From assembly GCA_963576735.1 (NCBI GenBank), contig OY755181.1, forward strand, positions 5,456,001 to 5,520,000: a DNA stretch of 64,000 nucleotides, given 5' to 3'. The stretch comes from Bedellia somnulentella. Taxonomy: Eukaryota > Arthropoda > Insecta > Lepidoptera > Bedelliidae. The position numbers and the translations under genes were made by a program. This document shows, piece after piece, positions 11,335-20,167 of this stretch. A model generated the notes under the pieces. That model worked only from the letters and a program-made list of their open reading frames with translations, made no database searches and was not told where the DNA came from. Numbering within the stretch: position 1 is the first letter of the stretch; each line of letters begins with the position of its first letter.

Positions 11335-11560
11335 TTGCATTATATCCCTTCAGGGATGGCAGGAGTACTAATACATCCCGTGATTTTTAGTCACTTTTTA
11401 CAGAATTACCAAGTTTTTGTCTAGAGAGTTCGTTACGGTGCCTGGCAGATCTACAGCCACTTCTTACGATAAACTCGCACACATGTCTTAGCAATACCCA
11501 GTCATAAGAGTTTCCTACAACGTTTTCTCTTACCGTTAACAACTAGCATTTCCATTTTAA
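11335..11560 (-). repeat. Degenerate S2-like SINE
   Basis: It resembles the 3' half of the tRNA-headed SINE on the minus strand: TCCCTTCAGGGATGGCAG, then AGTACTAATAC, and later GTTTCCTACAACGTTTTCTC and CGTTAACAAC. It is strongly diverged. Confidence 0.45.
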
Positions 11561-11599
11561 TTTCATTGCAATTATATTCATTCACAAATCTTTAAAAAC

Positions 11600-11603
11600 T
11601 CAT

Positions 11604-11634
<31 letters not shown>

Positions 11635-11830
11635 TGTTTATTTGGTATTAAAAACAAAATTACAAACAGTATTTAACAATAAGATAAAACATTTAATGAT
11701 ACCAAAAAGGTCTTGGCTCAGCGTAAAATGTACCCAGCGCAAGTCTCGCAGGACACAAACGCTGAGTACGCTGGTTTTCAGCCAACACCTCAAACTTATA
11801 TCTACTACATACTAACTAATACATAAAGCA
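11600..11830 (-). repeat. Retroposon 3' end with (TTAC)n tail
   Basis: (TAAG)n at 11605-11632 is the tail of a minus-strand element whose body (11633-11830) includes CTGAGCCAAGACCTTTTTGG and CCAGCGTACTCAGCG. It resembles common lepidopteran LINE trailers. Bases 11831-12687 show nothing further. Confidence 0.5.
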
Positions 11831-12687
11831 AAAAAATATATAATTAAATAATAATAAGAAACAAATACTGTAACAGAGAAAAAAGGAAAGAAAGCTACTC
11901 CATATATGATTATAGCTAATTTCGTAATTTATTTGAAACAAACAAAAATAGATAAAATCATTATAATAATAATAACAAATAAAACAACTGTACATTGGTA
12001 AAATGTTCGAGAAAATTTAAACTTTATAGATATGTATATAATATACTTAAGAAATACATAGGTATATAAACATATACGTATAAGTACGAGAGTGGTAATA
12101 AAACGATAAGTGCGCATGACAGTACAATATTATAGGTGGATATGTATGTATATACAATGATATATTTAGGAAGAGATTGACCAATGAGGGAGGGGCAGGA
12201 GGAAGATTATACATAGTCACAGTTTTGATTTTGTACATACTTATATAATAAATGCAGATCTGATTCCTTTTATTAAAAAAGTATTCGTTAGGTCATGCAC
12301 TGTTTTATTAAATAAATATACATGCTGAGCATGATAAGTGATATCACTCAATTGTTTCTTAACTAATACAAGATATCAAAATCTGGGTACTGATCCTGAA
12401 AGTGTTTCATGAGATTAATGTAACGGTATTAATAGTTGAAGAGTATAAACTAGATCTATCCAAAAATTCATTGATTACAGGTTCTATAAAATTACAAGAT
12501 ATTTATTAAGTGAATCATTGTAGCCACTCCTTTAAGGAATTTGACCATGAAAACCGGTTGTGTATGTTCAATGTTTTGTTTTACTTTGCAACAATTAGTT
12601 AACTTCACAGACATATTTTACGTACAACTATCCTGTGCTCTGACTTAGTTCTCAATGTCGGTTTTGACAATGAATCTACTATTTGCC

Positions 12688-12936
12688 GAGTAGTGCCGGC
12701 TTAGAATGTCACTACCCCTTTTTACCCACGGGTGTCGTAAGAGACGACCAAGGGTATGGGGCTTTTTAAAGTGGTTTTTGGCCGATGCGGTTGGAGACCC
12801 ATCACCAACATTACTTTACTTCTACCATCTTATCCCCTATCAACTTTCAAATATGGCTGAGGAGTTTCTGGCTTTGAAGCTCTGGCTACCCATTTTTGGC
12901 ATTTGTAGCCGTGAATATGACAGATGTATGTATGTC
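12688..12936 (+). repeat. S1b SINE, full length
   Basis: The head GTAGTGCCGGCTTAGAATGT and CCACGGGTGTCGTAAGAGAC mark the second subfamily, with tail at 12920-12936. The open frame across it is an artefact of the repeat. Confidence 0.8.
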
Positions 12937-13312
12937 ATATCATATTTTTAACAAGTACTGATCACATTTTCGCGTCAAAGACTAGGTCAGATGAAAGATA
13001 ATTCAGTATGTTCATTTCACACGCATGTTCGTGCACTCGGTCACGTTCACACTCAGAATCACAGTTTGACATCAGACTATATTGTGTGCCGTTTTTTGTT
13101 TCAGACCAAAACAATGTTGTTACAGCTATTTATAGATAGAGAATGTTGTGACTTAGTTATATTTAGATGAAAACATAAGGCATTGGAAACAATGTATAAG
13201 AACTAAACATTGATCTATCTCTTATGAAGTTCTTGCCTAAAGTATAATAGTGTTTACCGATTTAGTCTGGACTACAATACTAACAGGTAACCTGTTCATT
13301 ATCGTAGGTCTC

Positions 13313-13682
13313 AAACTCAAACGTTCACGCCATATATCTCCATAGGGGTTGGCAGAGGTACTGATACTTCTGAACATCACTTGAAATATCACGTGACGAT
13401 AGTTACCCGGTGTCCAGAGTACCCACGCCTTGTTTGGACAGTGTACTCACGTGACAGGGGCAGGCCTATCACCGTTTCGTACGAATACGCTGTCACATGA
13501 CAGAGTACAACTTAGCCATGTGGGTTTCCTCCGGTGTTTTCTCTCTCCGTTAACAACCATGATAAAGTAACCACACATACGAAATTAGAAAAAACAAATT
13601 GGTTTAGGCCCGTCCCGCGATTTGAACCCTCATTGTCTGCACGATAGGCGGTGTTCTACTCTCTGAGCTATCACGGAAGGTC
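13313..13682 (-). repeat. S2 tRNA-headed SINE, full length
   Basis: On the minus strand the head is tRNA-like (GATAGCTCAGAGAGTAGAAC as A box, GGTTCAAATCGCGGGACGGG as B box). The body has GTTAACGGAGAGAGAAAACA, and the 3' end CTCTGCCAACCCC..GGCGTGAACGTT. Transcription would be by RNA polymerase III. Confidence 0.75.
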
Positions 13683-13765
13683 ATTTTAATAACCTCAAGG
13701 AAGGCCTACCGTGAATGAGCCAATAGCCCTACACGCTATAATTAACAAATCTGTAAAGAAAGCTT

Positions 13766-13996
13766 TTCAGTGTCAGTTTACAATAACCTAAAACCACTTC
13801 TTTCCGTTGGGTTTGTAAGAGTTGACATAGAATTTGGGGTTATTTAGTGAATGTTAAACGATGTGGGTGGAGACCCATCACCAATCATCCGTTATTTTGC
13901 AATATTTTACTCACTCAACTTCAAAAAGTGCCGATTTTTTCTTATTCTTAATCTAAGGCTACCCTTTTGGGATTTACAGCGGTGAGTAAATGTATG
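13766..13996 (+). repeat. S1 SINE, old and diverged
   Basis: It is recognisable from GTGTCAGTTTACAATA through GTGGGTGGAGACCCATCACC to GGGATTTACAGCGGTGAGTA. Confidence 0.6.
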
Positions 13997-15539
13997 GCTG
14001 TACAGACAAAACCACTTAATTGCAGCATAGTTTTTAAAATTTTATCAGCCTCACCTAGTACGGAAATAATGATTTTACTTGAGAAAGGAATAGTTTATTT
14101 ATGCATTAATGTATCGGTGTTGGTTCCTACGTCTTGTCCTATATTACGACAGATGACTTCCGTGGTGTAATTGTTAGTTGACCAGTTTCTAGTTCCAAAA
14201 TTCACAGGTTGACATTCCACCTTTTGTTTGGAATAGTATGGCGTGCCTCAAAAAATATTTGTTAATGAGATCTACAATTACAGTTAAACAAACAGTGTTT
14301 TTGAAATGTGTATTATTTCACACGTCCCTGTATTTATAACCGGCCATCTCATTAGCAAGTACCAGCACGTACCAGTATGTATTATTTGTTTATAACTAGA
14401 CCTGTACGCATTATAATTTTAAGTATATTTTTTTGTGAAATAACATCCGTAAATTTCTGTCCCTTTACATCTCTTGCTGTTCAACTAAGTAGACAATTTT
14501 CCAACATTATTTGGACGGTTTAATTTGTAAATTACTATGAATATAGAGTTTGAAGATTTATTGCTATATAAGAAATATCATTACGATAAGTGTAGTCATT
14601 TTAGAATTATGGGTTTTTGACTTTCCTTTGGGAGCCCATACGAAATCGGGGATAAATATTATATTTTAATACGGAGGCAGAAGAAGTGGTCGTCCTTTGT
14701 TTATGTAAAAGTTATTTTATTTATTTTTAATTACCGTTAATAATGTGATTCATTATATATATTTTTCTTATCATGCATAGTCAAATATAAAAACAATACA
14801 TGAAACTTTAAGCAACGCTACAGAAACCAGAGCCTTAATACTGACCTTGTACTCATCATGTATAATGTAGGTTACTAAGACGTGAGCATTGCCTCACAAC
14901 TATAACGCGTTTGTCATTAAACTTTATGTATATTTGTAATACGCATTTAAGAAGGCTTTTAATCTAATTACTAAACATTTATCAATTTCGTTTAGTAATA
15001 GAAATGCTCGTTTCTTAAGCGGTTTACTTGATGAGGTGAATCTTGTGGGTTCAATTTGTTAATTTTTCATGGTATGTTATATGATGTTTGTTATTTATGG
15101 GTCATTTATGAATAAATATGAACAAATGCGTAGTTCAATTAAACTTTATATTGTTTGTTATTATACTTTATATTATACTTTATGAGTTTGAAATTTTTGT
15201 TAAAACCTGATTGTTGATGATAATCCAAAAAAAGATCTAATATTAAAATATTTTCCTAACATACACAACTAATCTTATCCCCAATGTCACAGATAGTCGA
15301 TGAGGTGACCATAAAGCCAGTCTAAATTTGTCGCCAAACAAACAACGTTGAAGCAATCAATCCTATTGAAATTTGATGATTGAAATGCAATATCCGTAAC
15401 AGAAACTCAAGACGCGTGCCAAATACACAAATACTGGACAAAAATTCATTTCCTCAGGTTAAATAGTCTTGCAAAACAATGAGATTGACATTCTGTGATT
15501 GAACAATAAAATAATTGGAATTTGTTGGAGCTGAGTTAT
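13997..15539. other. Gene-free AT-rich block
   Basis: No protein family, RNA gene or window-internal repeat was recognised. Short open frames here lack codon bias or homologous motifs. Confidence 0.4.
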
Positions 15540-15784
15540 GTCAACTTAGAATAGCACTACCCCATTTCTTCCGGTGGGTGTACGTAAGAGGTAACTAACG
15601 GTATTGGGCTTATAAGGGATTTTTGGGCGATGCGGTTGGAGACCCATCATCAGCACCTTTATTTCACCATCTTTTGCCTACGCAAATTCCAAAAGTGGCT
15701 GAGGAATTTCTAATTCCTCAGCTCTGGCTACCCCTTTTAGGGATTTATAGCTGTGAGTATATGTATGTATGTATGTATGTATGT
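15540..15784 (+). repeat. S1a SINE, full length
   Basis: The head GTCAACTTAGAATAGCACTA runs to a five-unit (ATGT) tail. TGTTGGA on both sides may be a short target duplication. Confidence 0.8.
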
Positions 15785-16677
15785 TGGACATGAAACCTCC
15801 TGTGGGTTTTATTTTACTAATCAATTACCAGGGCTTAGACTAGACCGGGATGTCGCGGGTTCGAGTCTTGCTGGTGCCGAAAATATTTCGTTCCTTAATT
15901 GATTAGTGATTGTTCATTCAGTTATCTTTCCTCCTAATCGTTCACAAAGCAAATCCTCAATCAGTTACCTTTCCTACTAGTCGTTTATTAGACATTTAAA
16001 AAGCTAGTGATGGACATCTACAATTAATAAAAAAAAATGCAAATGTCATTACCAGCATTTGCATAATATGATGACATGAGTTAGAACGTTATTCCACCTT
16101 CCTGAGACGGAGCTACTAAAAATTTTGTGAGCTAGGTGCCAAACTTGCTATACCTAGCCTAGCGTTCTGAATTGTGAACGTTATTCCACTAGTCTGCACG
16201 CAGATTCTGTGGCTTTCAGACGTCTTCATGCAGTCAAATGGAATAACCTCTTTACGCATCGCAAATAAGTCTGCCACTTTTACATCTTGAATCAAGAAAT
16301 GAGATGACAGGCCGTCAGCCAAATAGCAATCATTGAATTAGTAAAATTTTTAGGCACGTCCTCGCGATAAATTAGTAAATGAATTTGCTAAAATCGCTAT
16401 GTAATTTTAACGAAGGTAAAGTAAAGGCAAAGGGTAACTTGTCAGACCTTATAAATAGTAAAAAAACATTATTTGCAAGCTACGAGATAAAATTATCAAA
16501 TAAAGAATTATAAGCAATATGATCATCGTCATTTTATTAGATCGCTTATGGCAAAGGAGGATCAGTGAATGCCGTTCCAAATCAAAACTATCATACCATA
16601 CCAAATTAACTATAATTTTAAAACATAATTTGAACTTATTGAGTATATATTTTTATGGCAAAAAATACAATAACTAA
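15785..16677. other. No assignable gene; weak tRNA-like and ORF fragments
   Basis: At 15840-15880 GCGGGTTCGAGTCTTGC resembles a polymerase III B box, probably a SINE remnant. A minus-strand frame at 16116-16322 reads IQDVKVADLFAMRKEVIPFD and looks protein-like, but I cannot place it. GAACGTTATTCCAC occurs twice (about 16084 and 16177), which suggests transposon debris. Confidence 0.3.
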
Positions 16678-16992
16678 AACTCAAACGTTCACGCCATGTA
16701 TACCCAAAGGGTTTGGCAGACTGACATTGTCACTTTGTGTTATAGGGTTAGGCCTATCGCCGTTTTCTACGAATACTTTGTCACATAACTAAGTACAACT
16801 CAGCCATGTGGAGTTCCTTACGATGTTTTCCCTCGCTGTTAACAACCATGATATATAAACCACACATAAGTCTTTAGAAAAGACAAATTGGTGTAGGCCC
16901 GACCCGGGATTCGAACCCTCGTCGTCTGCACGATGAGCTGTGTTCTACTCACTGAGCTATCAAGGTTGCCTCCCACTGAGCTATTACGGTTG
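16678..16992 (-). repeat. S2 tRNA-headed SINE
   Basis: The 3' end TCAAACGTTCACGCCATGTA is at the left and the head with B box GGTTCGAATCCCGGGTCGGG at about 16900-16920. It is shortened by about 70 bp in the body. The A-box end shows a small duplication (GAGCTATCAAGG and GAGCTATTACGG). Confidence 0.7.
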
Positions 16993-17000
16993 CTTATTAC

Positions 17001-17247
17001 ATACATACATTGTATATACTCACGGCTATATTTCCCTAGAAGGGGTAACCAGAGCTAAGGAATTATAAATTCCTCAGCCATTTTTGGAAGTTGAGTGGGG
17101 TAAAGATGGTTAAATAAAGGTTGTTGGTGATGGGTCTCCAACCGCATCGCCCAAAAATCCAATAAAAAGCCCCAATACCCTTAGTCGCCTCTTACGACAC
17201 CCGTGGGTAGAAAGGGGTAGCGACATTCTAAGCCGGCACTACACGGC
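17001..17247 (-). repeat. S1 SINE, hybrid a/b subtype
   Basis: The head is of b type (GCCGGCACTACACGGC, ACCCGTGGGTAG in reverse) and the body of a type. It shares rare variants with the copy at 46888 (CTATATTTCCCTAG, AATTATAAATTCC). Confidence 0.8.
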
Positions 17248-17270
17248 AATTAATATAATTTTATATTATT

Positions 17271-17792
17271 TATTTATTTTATTTATTTATTATATAAGGA
17301 TCATCAACAGCAACACATATTATATAGTAAGTTGAAACAGTACAGTAAATTAGGTCAATAACAGATGATCACAAGTTAAAACAAGATACACACACAGTTA
17401 ATTCAAAAGAAAAAAAAAAAAAACTAAACTATCTAAAGACATAATGAGTAACAACAGAAAAAGAAAAGAAAAGTATATGTAAAAATGCTAAACAATTGAG
17501 AAAAGAATAAAATTTAATATTAATGATAATTGATGATACTTGAATGATAATGTGTATGGTGTGTGTAATGTGTATTATGATGTGTGAGTGTGTATATGAT
17601 AATGTGAGTGTATGTATGTGAATGTGATCGTATTGATATGCATAAACGTTATATAATAGTAAAACCTTATTTAAATAATATGACATAGAAATGGTTGAAT
17701 CTACCTAAACAACTATAGCGTCTAGAACCAAGCGTTTTTATTTAGTTTTTATATTATTATAATTACAAAAAATACCAGCCAAACGACGATAC
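17271..17792. other. AT-rich retroposon-like tail and TG/TA-rich sequence
   Basis: Repeated TTTATTTATT at 17264-17294 precedes a body like a LINE trailer. Bases 17535-17620 are rich in GTGTATG/GTGAGTG. No gene was seen. Confidence 0.35.
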
Positions 17793-18015
17793 GAGCTAAT
17801 TTTCCGAAAAGGCTTTGGTACCAAAGACCACATACATGCGCTACGCCAGATTTTACAGAAGACCGAAGTGTATAATATGCCATTGTGTTCAGGGTTTGTG
17901 GACTATGAAAAACCCTTTTATTTGTTGGAAATATGGGCTAGCCGTAAATCTTTGCATTGGTCCAATATTGACTATAGATACATCGAGGTGTTAAATTGTA
18001 TTGTATTAAAACATC
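17793..18015 (+). pseudogene. RTE-type LINE reverse-transcriptase fragment
   Basis: One open frame reads GFGTKDHIHALRQILQKTEV, then YNMPLCSGFVDYEKPF, then SNIDYRYIEVLN. This matches the fingers/palm region of RTE-clade reverse transcriptases, where FVDYEKAFD contains the first catalytic Asp. Here the AFD is PFY, so the motif is damaged. It is about 70 residues of a protein normally near 1,000, flanked by unrelated AT-rich DNA. Confidence 0.7.
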
Positions 18016-18728
18016 CCACTCGATTAACAAAACTATATGTACTGTTGTTAATTTTTTTTAAAGGCTTAATTTAAATTTATTTCATAATACGTAATGATCT
18101 ACATTTTACAGATAGGCTTTCAGTGGAGTATTAGTCTATGATGATTTACCCATTAATTTCTGTATATAAAACCATTAAATAAAAAAGAATTGTTTTGTAT
18201 ATTTTCGTTTTGTAAGGTTCTGAATTGAAATTATTTTATTATTCCTGCTTTGTTTTTACTATTACTACTGCAATACCAATTAGCTAAATCTCTTTGCTTA
18301 TTTTTTAATTTATAACGTAGTACAAGAGTATAAATTAATCTTCTAACATATATTTAACACATATTAATATTATTATTTATTATTATATACATTTATTGTG
18401 TCACAGTATTTGTAACAAGGCTTCGTAAACCGCTCGACAAGTAAGGGTGGTTTAGCGCATTTATTTTATTATGTTGGTTTTTTCCGGCTGTTAGGAGCAG
18501 TGTAGTTTCATTAATTGTATTATTTGTATATATAATGTTATTCTCTTGATATTTTTTTGCAAATTTACATATATTTCCGAAGGTTCTTATTTTAATTAAT
18601 TTATATATTTATTTAATTCTTAATATTTACTCCTTCATGCAGCTTGATTTCGATAATATAAATGATTAAAAAAGCTAAATGATAACATAATTTTTAGGTT
18701 ACAGCTAATTACATAATTATTTAAATCA
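18016..18728. other. AT-rich flank of the 5.2-kb transposon
   Basis: No coding sequence or repeat match within the window was seen. Confidence 0.35.
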
Positions 18729-19197
18729 GGGTGATTCTATTTTTTCGGTCCTATTTACATTTCCGGCTAAAATTATGTACTTGCTAAAAAAAAATCTTTT
18801 TATCGAATCCTTTTAAATTACCAAATCTAAGCGTTCTTCTTTGCCAGGTATTGCTTATAACAATAAATTAATTAATATCAATTTAATCGAATGTTTAATA
18901 GCCAATATTTCATTTCCATCCACACTTAATTTCCAAGTAGCATTGTTTATACCCCATTTCTTACGACTTTTTGCAGGGTGTCGGATTATGTTTTGTTATT
19001 TTACATTTACATAAATACTACAAATTACCATTTTTAAATTAAGGATAACCTAGTGCATCTGTTACATTGATAGAATTCACTGTTTAATTTTGTCAAGCGA
19101 AAAACTTCATTTCCATCCAAACCAACGGTTTACGTGTTTTTGACCACATTCGTATCTGTGAATTCATGTTCAAACCGGTTTTGCACCTCCCCCGCGC

Positions 19198-19232
19198 TCA
19201 GTCTGCCGTGCAGTGCAAGCAAGAGAGGACGT
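19198..19232 (+). promoter_or_regulatory. Inr + DPE core promoter of the transposon
   Basis: TCAGTC at 19198-19203 fits the arthropod initiator TCAKTY with A+1 at 19200. GGACGT at 19227-19232 fits the downstream promoter element RGWYVT at exactly +28 to +33. No TATA box lies at -30, as expected for DPE promoters. The next 60 bp lead into a GT donor at 19291. Confidence 0.7.
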
Positions 19233-19290
19233 GTGTATGGTTATTTGGAGAAATTTTATATTTTTCAACCTAATTCTTAATTTGTCACAG
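19200..19290 (+). other. Predicted untranslated first exon of the transposase gene
   Basis: It runs from the initiator A to the donor CACAG|GTAAGA (19291). The matching acceptor is TTTATTACAG (ends 20150), 17 bp before the ATG. The 860-bp leader intron holds subterminal repeats, an antisense ORF fragment and S1 sequences. Confidence 0.6.
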
Positions 19291-19632
19291 GTAAGACTTC
19301 ATTACTATCCATTGCCTATTTTGCTAATTGCTATTGCTGTTGTTTTAAGAATTAAACTATTGGATATATTGCATGATAGAGATGGGGCTTTATGTCGCAT
19401 GACCTTGTAAATTATAGGAAAGCGTCGTAAATTTAAATTAACTGCCAAAACTTCATTTCCATCCACTTCATTTCTATCCATTCCATCCGAATTTGTATAC
19501 GGACGGAAATGAATGGACTTGGATGGGAATGATGCAAAATTATTAATTATAATAAATAGATAATATTTTCTTATTATTAGACATAAGACAATTATGAATG
19601 AGTTATTATATAAATTAGTATATTTATTTCAA

Positions 19633-19753
19633 TTTTTTTATCACAGCTACTGTAATTTTGAAAAAAAAACCTTTTGCTATGATTTTCTGTGAAAATCTGC
19701 TTCTTTTCGGCTTCTTTTATTATTTTTTTCGTCTCTTACTTCTTCTAATATGT
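19633..19753 (-). repeat. Antisense copy of part of the 979-codon ORF
   Basis: This ~120-bp segment is the reverse complement of about 20749-20872 at roughly 90% identity (shared pieces include ATCACAGCTACTGTAATTTT and CGTCTCTTACTTCTTC). It lies inside the predicted leader intron and joins directly to an S1 SINE tail at 19754. Confidence 0.85.
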
Positions 19754-19798
19754 TAAGGGATTTATAGCCGTGAGTATATGTATGTATGTATGTATGTT
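19754..19798 (+). repeat. S1 SINE 3' tail only
   Basis: AAGGGATTTATAGCCGTGAG followed by (TATG)n, fused on its 5' side to the antisense ORF fragment. Confidence 0.75.
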
Positions 19799-19814
19799 TT
19801 TATTTCTACATAAA

Positions 19815-20052
19815 TAACTACATACATACATATACTCACAGCTTTAACTGCCTAAAAGGGGTAGCCAGAGCTAAGGAGTTAGAAATTCCTCAGCCATTTT
19901 TGGAAGTTAAGTGGGGAATATATGGTAAAATAAAGGTTATTGCGCTGGTTAATCGCATCGCCCAAAAATTCATTCAAAACCCCCAATACCGTAAGTCCCC
20001 TCTTACCAACACCCACGGTTAGAAACGGTTTAGTGCTATTCTAAGCCGACTG
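19815..20052 (-). repeat. S1a SINE within the leader intron
   Basis: It is tail-to-tail with the preceding S1 fragment. The head ends at TTCTAAGCCGACTGC, with the distal head slightly altered. Confidence 0.75.
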
Positions 20053-20167
20053 CTAAAATATAAACATAAATGAGTGTTTACAATTACATTGCATGTGTTT
20101 GTTTTGACTGGATTATGCATGTTGGTGTAAATAGGGGTTTTTTATTACAGGTATTTGACAAATAAAC

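Larger units (their letters stand above)
18911..19534. repeat. Left subterminal repeat cluster (CATTTCCATCC)
   Basis: Motif copies lie near 18911, 19106 and 19296 (CATTACTATCC), with a cluster at 19451-19490 and two inverted copies at 19501-19529. The cluster at 19451-19529 is a partial palindrome. Such repeats commonly bind the element's own transposase; that role here is inferred. Confidence 0.7.

Noticed and set aside
18715..18728. Target-site duplication for the 5.2-kb transposon
   Set aside because: The left flank (..AAATCA) and right flank (ATAAAT..) agree only by shared AT content, so no duplication is claimed.
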